A stretch of 64,000 bases of DNA from Ryuthela nishihirai (GCA_038380435.1 JAWZYU010000007.1:25709001-25773000); one strand, 5' to 3'. Shown: positions 45,453-56,246, counted from the stretch's first letter. Numbers and translations: made by a program. The notes: generated by a model from the sequence alone, not told the origin.

Positions 45453-47097
45453 CAGAGGCGTAGCCATGGGGCGATGGGGGGGGGGGGGGAAGCTCACCCC
45501 CATAGTAACTCGTAGTTGGAAAAATTCGAAGCGACTTCGTAAAATCTAGGTGAGTTGTGAAAATTTGCAATTTTTTTTGGAAAATTAAGGGGAATTGTCA
45601 AAATCGAGGCAACTTGGCAAATCTAAGAAGTTTGGAAAATGGAGAGACGGCAAAACTTAGAGCAGTTGGCAAAATTCTAAGCCACTTAGTAAAATACAGG
45701 TAAGTTTGCAAAATTGGGACAACTTGGCAAAATCTTAGGGAGTTGTCAAAATTCGGAGTGACTTGGGAAAATCTTGGGGAGTTGGGAAAATCGGGACAAC
45801 TTGGCAAAATCTTGGGGAGTTGGCAAAATTCGGAGTGACTTGGTAAAATCTTGGGGAGTTGTCAAAATTCGGAGTGACTTGGCAAAATCGTGGGGAGATT
45901 CAGGTGAGATGTAAAAATTTGGATTTTTTTCTTTAAAATTATGGCGAGTTGGCAAAATCTAGGGGCAGTTGGCAAAATTCGGAGTGACTTGGCAAAATCG
46001 TGGAGAGTTGACAAAATTCAGGTGAGATTTGAAAATTGCAAATTATTTTTTCTGTAAATTTATGGCGTGTTGGCAAAATCGAGGCAACCTCGCAATATCT
46101 AAGAGAATTGGCAAATCTTGAGGGAGTTGGCAAAATTCAGAGTGACTTTGCAAATCTTGGGGGAGTTGGCAAAATTCAGAGTGACTTTGCAAGAATCAGG
46201 TGTGATGTAAAATTGGGATTTTTTTTCTGTAAAATTGTGGCTAGATGGCAAAATCGAGGAAACGTGTCAAAATCTAGGGCAGCTGAAAAAATTCGAATCC
46301 ACTTGGTAAAATATGGGCGATTTGTGAAAATTGGGATTGTATTTGTGAAATTAAGGAGAATTGGAAAAACCAAGAACTCTTGGCAAAATCTAGGGGAGTT
46401 GGGAAAATTGTGCCTTTCTTGTGCAATTAAGGAGAGTTGATAAAATTCGAAATGACTTGGCAAATTCAGGGAAGATGTAAAAATTGCAATTTTTTCTGTA
46501 AAATTACGGCGAGTTGGCAAAATTCGAATCCACTTGGTAAAATATAGGCGAGTTGTGAAAATTGAGATTTGTTTTGTGAAATTAAGGAGTGTCGGAAAAA
46601 TTGAGGAAACTTAACAAAATCTAGGGCAGTTGGCAAAATTCGAATCCACTTGGAAAATACGGGCGAGTTGTGATAATTGGGATTGGTTTTGTGAAATTCA
46701 AATAGTTGGCTAAAATCGCGAAAACTTGGCAAAATCTTGGGGAGTTTAAAAAGTTTCAAGTGATTTGGCAATTTTGGTAGAGATGTAAAGATTGGGATTA
46801 GTTTCGTGAAATTAAGGAGAGTTGACAAAATTAAGGGAAAATTCACACTGACTTGCTACAATTCAGACGAGATGTAAATATTGGAATTAATACTGTGAAA
46901 TTATGGGTAGTTGGCAAAATTGGAAGTCAAATGGCAAAATATAGGCAAAATGTAGGAGGAGGTTAAAATTGCCTCAAATCCCCCCCACGGAGCGAAAATC
47001 TAAGTACGTTTGCTCAGTTGGAGCAAAATTTGAATTTCGAGTTTGAAAATTTTTTAATTCTCCCCCCCCCCCAACCATAGTCCTTCGCTACCCCCTG
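45453..47097. mobile_element. hAT-type element packed with degenerate tandem repeats
   Basis: The left terminus CAGAGGCGTAGCCATGGGGC and the right terminus (complement reads CAGGGGGTAGCGAAGGACTA) are followed inward by G/C-runs. They are flanked by a perfect 8-bp duplication, actgccat (45445-45452 and 47098-47105), as expected of hAT insertion. The 1.6-kb interior has no transposase and is a long degenerate array (see next entry). Confidence 0.75.
45590..46970. repeat. Degenerate tandem array, aaaatcttggggagttggca type
   Basis: Units of roughly 22-28 bp built on gttggcaaaatt(c)ggagtgacttggcaaaatc. They are grouped into longer modules, each of which starts with a ggtgagatgtaaaaattggg then tttttt then ctgtaaaattatggcgagtt stretch. 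It occurs throughout with variable spacing, so this is an old higher-order array. Open frames on the minus strand (Asn/Phe/Pro-rich) are products of the repeat. Confidence 0.85.
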
Positions 47098-47548
47098 ACT
47101 GCCATAGTGGTTAGGGAGCTAGCTCCTATTTCAGCAAGGTAAACGTTGTGTGCTATGTTAGTTCTATCTGAGGCAGCGGTCATCACTGACTGTGGTCTTA
47201 ATAGGGCATGTCTCATCATGTTAATAGAGCCTACTCATACAAGGGTATGAGTAGACCTGAAAAAGCTAGGATTCTTCTCAATCCTAAATATTGTAAAGAA
47301 ATCTAATTGGTTGCGAACGCTTTTCATACGGAAAACGCATCAATGTCTGAAATTTGAAATTCTTCACGTACTAAAGAAATTCCTGAAAAGAGCGTTACAA
47401 AAACAAATTCTTGTCCACTAAGACACAACTAAGATTTTCATATTATAATTTATATAACATATTAAAGAAATATCTTACAATTATAGAATTGTATATTCTC
47501 CTAGAAGGATAGTTTTCAAACTACTTTCATTTGGAAAGAAGTTAGGTA

Positions 47549-47916
47549 GAGGTTGGCTCAATCGGTAGCGATCCAGGTTTGTAATCTGTAAATCCCTGGT
47601 TAGAATCCCAATTCTGCTATAGTTGAGATTTTGTTACGCTAAAATCCCATTCTTTTTTCGGTCAGAAAGGTGATACCGATGGGCTTGGAAAGGCAGCTGT
47701 CCGCAGGATGGGACGTTAAGCCATGGCCCAGTGTGCGGGAGAGATATACCTTGTGCACGCTAAACAAAACGCTGAATGGTCTTGACGGGAGGCTACCATC
47801 TGTCTCTTAAGAGTTGTCCAGTGGGTCACCTTTCCGAGCCCTTGGGATCCTTGTGATCTGGCCATTTAAACCATTGTGTGCAAAAAAAGTGCCGCACAGA
47901 GGTAAAACAACCCAAC
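47549..47916 (+). mobile_element. SINE-A, nearly full length, old
   Basis: The head is degraded (ggttggctcaatcggtagcg). The body has a block change (agttgtccagtgggtcacct) and the 3' end is aggtaaaacaacccaacg. No clear target duplication. Confidence 0.85.
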
Positions 47917-48059
47917 GCAATTATTTATAAATTCATTTTTTCGTTTTTAAGTAAAGAATTTTTCCTGCATCTCTTTAAGAATATTATGTTTTTTTTTGGA
48001 GTTCTTCACTAAGTGTGGTTTGTCCAGCCTTCATTCAAAGGCTCTTTAACTAAACGACA

Positions 48060-48345
48060 AACTTGGAAAGGCCTTAGTCAGGCACATAGGACCTTTCACC
48101 TGTGGTCCGTTATACAGGAGAGCCATCATAACCTGTGCACATTAAAGAACATACTGGAGGGCTTGATGGGAGGCTAACATCTGTCTCCTAACAGCTGTTC
48201 AGTGGGTCCTACTTTTGAAACTTTCTTTGAGCTCTTGGGGTCCTTGTGACATGGTCGTTTAGCCCAATGTTATATGTGTGCCAACCCAATGTTAAATGTT
48301 GAATGTGTGCGAAAATGTCTCTCAGAGGTAAAACAACCAAACCCA
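48060..48345 (+). mobile_element. SINE-A, head missing
   Basis: Starts at acttggaaaggcc, then ggtccgttatacaggagagc, and ends ctcagaggtaaaacaacc. Contains an internal 30-bp duplication near its end (ccaatgttatatgtgtgcca followed by a second cccaatgttaaatg). Confidence 0.8.
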
Positions 48346-48811
48346 ACTTCCGAAAGACGCAAACAAATTACACTGCTTGACATAGAAAATGCTATACCAG
48401 GCAATATTTGTCCGAGCGCCATGCAAATAGGTGGGTATGTGTCGACAGACGGGTTATGCAAATGAGTACGTGAACCAATCACATCAACGGCTCTGCATAG
48501 CTAAGTTTGATCGTCCTCACCTGGGCGTATGGACCACTGCATCGGAGTGATCTCAGTGCCTAAAGTACGTGTAAGGAGTGAGAACACCTGAGCAACGTCA
48601 TCGATAATCCTACCATCATATGGGCATCTTTACCAGAGACTTCGTCATAGGGCTACATACGGCTGGTTGGTCCATGTGTTGCATTGCAGTAGAAACGTAT
48701 CGGGAGGCAACAACTGTCGGCCGAAATTGATGACAGTGGTTGCAAGAAGGTAACGCGCATTGTCATAGTGGGACTGGTGCAAGTAGGCGGACGTCTGAAC
48801 CCCTCGATCGT

Positions 48812-48865
48812 CACATCCGACGGCAAGCCATATGCATGGGCATGTTATGGCTTGCCGTCGGATGT
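48812..48865. repeat. Snapback hairpin, 20-bp perfect arms
   Basis: cacatccgacggcaagccat (48812-48831) is the exact complement of atggcttgccgtcggatgtg (48846-48865), with a 14-bp loop, within the Tc1 relic. The perfect match indicates a recent origin. Confidence 0.9.
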
Positions 48866-48926
48866 GTTTTCATGTTTGTGTCGTCGCATAATCCACAGCG
48901 GATGACGAACATACCTGTGTCAACAC

Positions 48927-49315
48927 CTGGGCGGGGGTGGCTCAGTCGGTAGCGCGCCAGGCTCGTAATCTGTAGTTCCCAGGTTCGAGTCTCAGCTGAG
49001 TCAGCGTTGAGATTTATCTCCGCAAAATTCCCCGCCCTGCCCACAGTCAGTAGGGGACACCGATGGGTTTGGAAAGGCCGCCGTCCGTCGGATGGGACGT
49101 TAAGCCGTGGCCCCGTGTGCGGGAGAGACATACCCTGTGCACGTTAAAGAACACGCTGGATGGCGTTGACGGAGGGGGGGCTACCATCTGTCTCCCAACA
49201 GCCGTTCCAGTGGGTCGCCTCCCCCAACCTTTTCTGAGCCTTCGGGGTCCATGTGACCTGGCCATTTAGCCCATGGTGTGCAAAAAAGTGCCTCTCAGAA
49301 GTAAAACAACCCAAC
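48927..49315 (+). mobile_element. SINE-A inside a Tc1 relic
   Basis: Full length and near consensus. It is flanked by cctgtgtcaacac (48914-48926) and cctgtgtcgacac (49316-49328), a 13-bp duplication with one transition. The duplicated target codes for the transposase V-S-T segment. The single difference and few other changes indicate that it is slightly older than the copies with perfect flanks. Confidence 0.95.
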
Positions 49316-49926
49316 CCTGTGTCGACACGGACTATGAATAACAGATTGGTTGAGGCAGGTTTGTGCTCTCGCCAGCAACGACTGTCACTCACCGCAGCAC
49401 ATCATCGCAGAAGGTTGCAGTGGTGCCACACCAGACATGCTTACCAGGAAAAACGGAACCATGTTGCATATAGCGACGATTCTCGATTCGGTCTCAGTGC
49501 CGAAAATCACCGATTGAGAGTCCGGATGGGACTCTTAATCGGAGATACGTGGTCACAGGCTGATCTTGCTGCCACCTGTGATCATCATGTGTCTCCTCAG
49601 TCTGGTGTCATGGTTTGTGGCTTCGTCAGTTTCAACAGCCGTTCACATCTCGTACACATAGTGGGTACAATAACAGCACGACAATACGTTGATGAGATGC
49701 TGCAACCCGTTTTGTTGTCATATCTCTGTGGTATCTTTGATTCCCAGCTGCTAACATCCGCAGACAGTGCCTACAAAGTGTCCAGGTGCTTCCTTGGCCA
49801 GTGCGATCCCCAGACTTCTTCACAATAAAGAACGTGTGGGATGTCATTGGCGACAACTTCACGCCTCTGCACGACCCATCGCAATGTCGATAAATTATGG
49901 ATCCCATCCGGGGAATACATAATTCC

Positions 49927-50050
49927 GCTCGATACCATATCGTGCCATTTTCTGCTCGATACCATATCGTGCCATTTTCCGCTCGATACCATATCGTGCC
50001 ATTTTCCGCTCGATACCATATCGCGCCATTTTCCGCTCGATACCACGCCG
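49927..50050. repeat. 27-bp minisatellite, about 4.6 units
   Basis: gctcgataccatatcgtgcc plus attttcc repeats at 49927, 49954, 49981, 50008 and 50035, with few changes. Located at the distal end of the Tc1 relic. Confidence 0.95.
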
Positions 50051-50457
50051 TGTTGCCGAATGTATAGCTCAGCAAGCGTCATACGACCTACTGACACAGG
50101 CCACATTATACCTCGCCCATCGCATTCGTGTAATCCTTCAGAAATTAATTCACTTCTTTCCCATATGGTTGTCTACATGTGCGATAAATTTCGTCTCATT
50201 TCGTGCATTCCTGCATTACGTGGCATTTTCTATGTCCAGCAGTGTATTAGAAAACGTTTCCCGAATATTTTGCTTTTGAATGCACTCCTACTAAATTGGA
50301 ATACTTAAGTATCAGTAAAATATATATTTTTTTAAATATACGCCGACTGGAATAAATCTTAAAGAAGGCGAATGAATTTATTTATGTCCGTCTTATTCTC
50401 TGCTGATACCGCAATCTTGCCAATCCTAGGAAACACAATAACACAAATTGATCGGAT

Positions 50458-50844
50458 TGGGTTGGGTTGTTTTACCTCTGAGCGGCACTTTTTTGCACAC
50501 CATGGGCTAAATGGCCAGGTCACATGGACCCCGAAGACTCAGAGAAGGTGGGGTGAGGGGACCCACTGGAACAGCTGTTGGGAGAAAGATGGTAGCCTCC
50601 CGTCAAGGCCATCCAGCGTGTTCTTTAACGTGCACAGGGTATGGCTCTCCCGCACACGGGGCCACGGCTTAACGTCCCATCCGACGGACGGCGGCCTTTC
50701 CAAGCCCAGCGGTGTCCCCTACTGACCGTGGGCAGAGCGGGGAATTTTGCGGAGATAAATCTCAACGCTGACCCAGCTGGGACTCGAACCTGGGAACTAC
50801 AGATTACGAGCCTGGCGCACTACCGACTGAGCCACCCCCGCCCC
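50458..50844 (-). mobile_element. SINE-A, full length, young
   Basis: Complete and near consensus, with a perfect 13-bp target duplication, aaattgatcggat (50445-50457 and 50845-50857). A tRNA-like head with both box motifs intact. Confidence 0.95.
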
Positions 50845-50857
50845 AAATTGATCGGAT

Positions 50858-51180
50858 GACCGAGTTTCGAGTTAGATATGTACTCTTTAGAATAGTTTAA
50901 ATTTCATATAATTCTGGTTATTCAGAATATTCTTGCAATGTGTTGGAGATATCTGTATGTATTTTCTTTAAATTTGATATTAAAAAACAAGTATATTAAT
51001 TTGAGTCACAAAAAAAGTTTTCGATATTTACTTACTTTTTTAGATATTCAAAGATTAGTTTTTTGTTGACTTTTATTAAACACTTTATGTAAAAAGAAGA
51101 CACGTTTTAATTAGATGATGATGCATAAGAAAAAAAGTGTAACAATATCAAAGAATACCATTATCTTAGAGAAAATTATT
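50858..51180. other. Unassigned AT-rich interval
   Basis: Nothing recognised. Confidence 0.35.
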
Positions 51181-51300
51181 ATGAATATCTATCTAATGCT
51201 TCGTCTTATGTATCACGGATGCAGTTCCCACATTTTTAAGTTTTCCTTTTCTGCGCTTAGTTCTCGTTGGAATTGAAGTACTGCTAGACAGTCATCTCTC

Positions 51301-51516
51301 TCAACTGATATACTGTAGTATCTCTGTTTTGCCGGTTTCTTCAGGTCGTTGCCATTCTCCATACACTTGGGATATTGTTCCTCGTGATTTTCTGCTGAGT
51401 TTCATCATCTCCGTTACGGATGCTCCTACCCATCGTTCTCCACAGATGATTCCTCTTTCGAAATCAGTCAGATCAGCATTTTTACTTACTTTGCGCTTCA
51501 CTTTGCATTCCGCCAT
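51301..51516 (-). pseudogene. Tc1-like transposase N-terminus
   Basis: The 71-codon stretch contains LTDFERGIICGERWVGASV and SRGTISQVYGEWQ, the helix-turn-helix start of Tc1-type transposases. The catalytic domain is absent, and sequence upstream (51517-51590) and downstream is noncoding. Terminal inverted repeats were not found. Confidence 0.8.
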
Positions 51517-51603
51517 ACCTTTGATGCATTTGCTTCTGGATTACTAAAAATGTTTTGTTTTGAGTTGTTTTCGTTTTTTTGTTTTGTGTATTAATGCCGT
51601 CCC

Positions 51604-51796
51604 ATGGCCGCGTGGTTAGCGCGCTTGGCTACTGATCTAAGGGACTTGGGTTCGAGCCTCGGGTAAGGCATGGCTGTTTGTGTCGTTTTTCTGCTGAGGG
51701 CCTGCCATCCTCTCATACCTTCTACTATAGCATATAAACTGACAGGCTCCTGTCAGACCTCTGTGGCAAGCAGTTGCTTGAGGGGGTATTTATTTA
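51604..51796 (+). mobile_element. SINE-B, full length, reference copy
   Basis: A tRNA-like head (ATGGCCGCGTGGTTAGCGCG, then GGGTTCGAGCCTCGGGT), next GTTTGTGTCGTTTTTCTGCT, a CTGACAGG/CCTGTCAG inverted motif, and the CAGTTGCTTGAGGGGG 3' block, followed by a tttatttatttata tail. Pol III origin inferred from the head. The tail type differs from SINE-A. Confidence 0.85.
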
Positions 51797-52433
51797 TTTA
51801 TATTTATTATTCAATGTGACGACTCATGTTTTCAATTGAAATTGTTTCTGTATGGAGATCTCATGAACGAGCCTACTCTTGTGAGACCTCAAAAGTTTTT
51901 GTATACTGTAAAACATTATCTGAAATAAAAATTATCTATCTATCTATTGGAATATTTGATAGAATTTCGTGCAAGATGCAGTGTTCATAATAATTTGGCT
52001 GGGCAGTGTTGATATAGAATAATATTATCTGAAAGCAATGATTTTATTTTCGTGGTTTTATTAAGTTGGATCCTAGAAGCTAGTGGCATAGTGAAAAGGG
52101 TGGAATATGAGGTCAGGAAAGACGGCTGTCGTTCTCATTATTGGGAAAAACAACAACAGACATTTATAGATTGTTTTGTAGTAGAAAAAAGTTAAACTTT
52201 GTCTTATGTCTATCCATCTGTAGACATTTAACGTTTAAGTTTTTAGAGATAATTGAAAAATTGTTTGGGTTCGATAGGTAGTAATTAAATACTACAAATC
52301 GCATTTTCCGAATTTCAAACAGTTTTAATATCGTCCTCTAACGGTGGAAAAGGTTGAAAAGAAAAAAATTAAATGAAGATTGGCAATGATCAATTTGATG
52401 GCAGATATCTTAAATTTTGATGATAGAGTATGT
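51797..52433. other. Unassigned AT-rich interval
   Basis: A short (tatc)n at 51943-51955. Nothing else named. Confidence 0.35.
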
Positions 52434-52776
52434 TGAGTTGTTTTATATCGAGGGCGCGTTTTTCACACAATGGGCTAAATGGCCAGGTCACAATAACCCC
52501 AAGGACTCAGAGAAACTTGTGAGAAGGAGACCAATTGGAAAGTTGTTAGGATACAGATGAAACCTCCCGTCAAGGCCATCCAGAGTTTTCTTTAACGTGC
52601 ACAGGTTATAGCTGTCTCACTCACGGGGTCATGACTTAACGTCCCATCCGACGGATGGTGATGAGTGTTGTGTACTGACTTAGAGTAGGGCGAGGTATTT
52701 TGCTTAGATTAATTTCTCAAACCTGAGAAGTACAGATTACGAGCCTGGCGGACTACCGGCTAAGAGATCCCGGCCT
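52434..52776 (-). mobile_element. SINE-A, nearly full length, old
   Basis: gttgagttgttttatatcga at the 3' end, then ggtcacaataaccccaagga, and the complement of a degraded tRNA-like head (gactaccggctaagagatcc). The middle is shortened. Confidence 0.8.
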
Positions 52777-52826
52777 CAGATGATGGTAAAGGTCAGAGTT
52801 AGAATGTATACATTGACAATAATAAT

Positions 52827-54210
52827 TTGTTCCTTTACTACCAGAATGGCAGGGAAAATGCAATTTTTTTGCTCTAAAAATAATATGAAAAAAAAAAAAA
52901 TAATTTTTTTGTGTTGTAGAGAAACCATTAAAATATAACTCTATGCATTTACCCAATCATCCATTAGTTCGTAATTCCACTATTAAAGGGAGATAAAGGT
53001 GGGAAATAAAAGAACTTCGTTCTCTTTTAAACAAGCACTCTATAATCGTCAGAGGTGAATATTATTCGTTTTTTTTTTCATATATGGGACAGAGAAAGGC
53101 CCTAAAAACTGTTTGTAGTTTGTACAGACCATTAGATACAAGGACATACCCTACTAAGACCAAAGCCACTGCTGACAACTGCCTCAATTAGAGCTAATAC
53201 CACACAAATATATAATCATGCCATTCCGGGAATCTTCCCCAAACCATGACAGTTACAGTGTCATTACCAACCAACAAGATACCATTGTATCACCGAGGCG
53301 GATTCTTAAAGTTCAAGCGTTTTCTTTGGGCCATCATTAAAGTTAGACCCCATACTTCCCAACTTACCTTAAAGATAACCTAGTTATGTAGCTACGAACT
53401 GATGACAACCATTAGTTTAATTTTAAATTTACAAATTGACATTAGATTTAAAAACGCTATTTCGCAAGATTCTAGTTTTTCCGTCGAAATCAGAAATGTG
53501 GTCTTAAGAACATATCGATTCAGGAGATACTAGATTCCTTCGCTGTCATGCAAAGGTACATTAAATCGGGCAGGAAGGAATCGAATCATTTCTCTGAAAT
53601 AGATTGATTTGTAAATATATACTACAAGGGCATGAGATTTAGAGTTTTTGAGGATATAACGCTGGACTAAATCTGTTAGCATCCACTAGTGATAGGATAT
53701 TCTTTATTTCCAGCGGCTAGAGAAGACGTTTATTCCCGAGGTTTCAAAAACAGACCGAATGGAAGGAGCTCAAGATGATTACTGGTTTATTGAGCAAATG
53801 CGCATTTCAAACTACATTTGCCTTCGAGAAATGAAAATGTTATTTTAATTCTTACTCATTGCTAATACGTGACCTCTTTCTTTCAGTCAGTTTCCTTTTT
53901 TCCCCTTCAGTCTCTATTTTCTGTCTTTCAAGATTGCCCTTAAGCTTCCTCTTATCCTAGACGACGAGATACGAGCTTTTTCCACCGCTGATTGTTAGGA
54001 TCGTAAACAAGGAAAGAAAATTAATGTTGACATTCGTTCTTTTATTTGCACTGTGTGGAAACGAACATCTGATATGAAGATGGATTATTGGCAGACAGCA
54101 AAGATAAGTTTCTATAGTAAAGGTGAAAGGAAGAAATCAAAAAAAGAAGAAAACTATAAGGTTATTTTTAAACCTAGTAAAAAGTTAATAAGAATACTCT
54201 GAAGAGAGAA
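52827..54210. repeat. Segmental duplication, copy A (uninterrupted)
   Basis: About 1.4 kb aligning to 54938-56112 and 61340-62003. Shared marks: tatatgggacagagaaagg versus tataggacggcgaaagg, aaggacat(a/g)ccct(a/g)ctaaga, ggattcttaaagttcaagcg, gatattctttattt, cagtcagtttccttttttcc, and ctcttatcctagacgacgag. At 53728-53739 it has the empty site (gtttattcccga) matching the insertion at 55833. Confidence 0.85.
53180..53305 (-). repeat. Degraded tRNA-like sequence in copy A
   Basis: Position equivalent to 55325-55400. The B-box region is eroded (gccattccgggaatcttccc), so only comparison with copy B shows that it was tRNA-like. Confidence 0.4.
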
Positions 54211-54342
54211 GCTGAAATTATTAAATGGACCGATGCCATATATTAAATATAAAATTTTCGAAATGTTAGATAATAGATGTGGAATGCAATGTTGGACTAA
54301 AGCACGGATCTCGAAATCAGTGATCGGTTGAATCATGAATAT

Positions 54343-54412
54343 AGAATGCAATGATGGACTGATGAAGGATCTCGAATGCAATGATGGACTGATGAAGGAT
54401 CTCGAAAGCAAT
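54343..54412. repeat. Short tandem duplication
   Basis: gaatgcaatgatggactgat plus gaaggatctc (30 bp) repeated 2.3 times. Confidence 0.85.
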
Positions 54413-54599
54413 GTCCCTTGTGTTACTCCTGTCCGTGGTGAAGGGACCACCCTCTGAACATTTCGCTAGTTTGGGTACATTTACAGGGTCCTAAACGCTT
54501 GCCCACGTGTTTGCTGTGCACAATGATCCGTGTTCTTGGAAAAGAGGCTGCTTTCCTCAGCTCATGACTAGCGGGGTACATTTTGCCTGTCTTCCCATT

Positions 54600-54910
54600 G
54601 GGAACCCTGTTCGTTGAGAGGATGGACAGGCTTCCCAATTCGAGGAAGAGGTGAGGCCCTGGAGCAATGGTTCGTGGATACATCACTCTCCCTGTTGAAC
54701 ACTGGTGTCAGTATCTACATTCATTACCAGACCCTCACTTTCACTGCCACTGATCTCACCATCTGCTTCTCCTCGATCATTTTCTCTTCATATGGGAAGG
54801 TCGAGGATAACCATTATGGAAACGATCAGACCCTCGTGGAGTGTACCATCTTCCGTGGGGGCCATGCAATCCTTCACACGTTTCTCACGTATTACGATGG
54901 AAGCATGATC
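54600..54910 (+). pseudogene. LINE endonuclease fragment (CR1/Jockey-like)
   Basis: An open stretch with GRGEALEQWFVDTSLSLLNT, then TFTATDLTICFSS and VEDNHYGNDQTLVE, fits the second half of a LINE AP-type endonuclease, between the GDFN block and the final YGSDH block (here YGNDQ, catalytic His replaced). Frameshifts at the flanks; no RT follows. It ends just upstream of segmental copy B. Confidence 0.7.
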
Positions 54911-55324
54911 AAGCTGACCGGATTGGCTTCGCCAATGATTTATCCCCTTACTACCCAGATAACAGGGAAAAATTCAATTTTCTTGCTTTAAGAGAAACCA
55001 AAAAAAATTGTTTTAGAGGAACTGTTAAAATATAACTATATGCATTTTTCTAATCATCCATTAGTTCGTATTTCCACTGTTACAGGGCACTAAAGGTGGA
55101 CAAATTAAAGGTGGACTAAAATTAAAGGTGCACTAAAATTAAAGGTGGACTAAAGGCACTAAAGGTGGATTCATGTTTCTTTTATTTGCACATATAGGAC
55201 GGCGAAAGGTGCTAAAATCTGCTCGCAGTTTGTACAGGCCTTCTCATACAAGGACATGCCCTGCTAAGACCGAAGTCACTGCTGACAACGCCTCAATTAG
55301 AGTAATACCACACAAACTATACCA

Positions 55325-55400
55325 TGTCATCCCAGGGTTCGAACCCGGACCCTGGCAGTGCCATTGCCAACCAACACGATACCACCGACCACCGAGACGG
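55325..55400 (-). repeat. tRNA-like sequence
   Basis: On the minus strand: gtggtcggtggtatcgtgtt, ggttggcaatggcactgcca, then GGTCCGGGTTCGAACCCTGG. A clear A-box/B-box pair with a long variable-arm-like segment. It lacks convincing acceptor pairing and sits in duplicated DNA, so it is likely a SINE-type head. Confidence 0.55.
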
Positions 55401-55832
55401 ATTCTTAAAGTTCAAGCGTTTTCTTGTGGACCCATGATAAAAGTTTGACCCTATACTCTCTAACTTTCCTTAAAGATATTCTGGTTATCTGCGAACTGCT
55501 GATAACCCATTCCTTTTATTTCACAAATTGGTATTAGATTTAAAAATAACATTTGAAAAGATTCTGGCTTGTTCGTCGAAATCAGAAATATGGAGGAGAT
55601 TTCGATTCTTTCACGGCTATGCAAATGTATATCGTGCAGAACGAATGAATCATTCTCTGAATCGATTCTTTTATCTCCCCTCTATAATAGATTGATTTGT
55701 AAGTATATAATCCAAGTATATCAGATTTAGAGTTTTTGAGGTTGTGACACTGAAGGAAATCTGTTAGCTCGGTACCTACTATTGATACGATATTCTTTAT
55801 TACCAGTGGATATAGAAGACGTTTATTCCTGA

Positions 55833-56050
55833 AAAAATGAGTTGAAAAAAAATTGGTTGTCTTTACTGGGATTCGAACCCAGGTCTTCCAGATTGTGGTC
55901 TCTACAGCATGCCGAACGTCTTAGCCGCTAGACCACCCGGCATGCTTCTGGGAGACCTGGGTTCGAATCCCAGTCACAACAACCAATTTTTTTCAACTCA
56001 TTTTTTCAAATGTACCTTGTCTACAGGACTACAGGATTTATTACTGAATA
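55833..56050. mobile_element. Inverted-arm tRNA-like element with an empty-site control
   Basis: Arms of about 60 bp: atgagttgaaaaaaaattgg, ttgt and ACTGGGATTCGAACCCAGGT on the left face their complement on the right (ACCTGGGTTCGAATCCCAGT, acaaccaa, tttttttcaactcat). The centre on the minus strand is tRNA-like (GGTGGTCTAGCGGCTAAGAC, long variable arm). So two T-arm blocks flank one core in opposite orientations. A 12-bp duplication, gtttattcctga (55821-55832 and 56051-56062), bounds it, and copy A carries a single gtttattcccga. Confidence 0.8.
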
Positions 56051-56246
56051 GTTTATTCCTGAGGTTTCAAAAATAAGCAAATAAAATGAGCTCATGATGA
56101 TAACTGATTTTTTGAGTAAATGGAAATGATCTAAAAATAATAACCGATTTGTTCAAGTTCAAGTCTATTATCATAGAAATTCTATATTAAAATCTATCAA
56201 CATATAAACAACCCAAAAGCAGAAGCTTGACTAGGTTGTTGTAGTA

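Larger units (their letters stand above)
48500..50070 (+). pseudogene. Tc1-like transposase relic split by SINE-A
   Basis: The helix-turn-helix part reads VST at the SINE junction and continues after it as STRTMNNRLVEAGLCSRQ (about 49320-49375), then HRRRLQWC, HVAYSDDSRFGLSAENHRLR (first Asp block, about 49466-49520) and SGVMVCGFVSFNSRSHLVHI (about 49602-49660). The remaining catalytic blocks are degraded, with only residual YVDEMLQPVLLSYL (about 49690). It merges into a 27-bp minisatellite at 49927. Upstream 48500-48926 has noncontinuous homology to the N-terminal part. Confidence 0.75.
54938..56112. repeat. Segmental duplication, copy B, left part
   Basis: Homologous to copy A from ccttactacccagataacag onward. 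Contains an extra short array of aaattaaaggtg(g/c)acta (55092-55160) and the 218-bp insertion at 55833-56050. Homology breaks near 56112 and resumes at 61340. Confidence 0.85.

Noticed and set aside
45598..46846. Series of minus-strand Pro/Asn/Phe-rich open frames
   Set aside because: They read through a degenerate tandem array. Periodic sequence, no domain, no consistent start.
55865..55960. Functional tRNA (Leu/Ser-like, long variable arm) on the minus strand
   Set aside because: Its T-arm is duplicated inverted in the opposite arm and the whole unit is a recent insertion absent from the paralogous site. Treated as an element.
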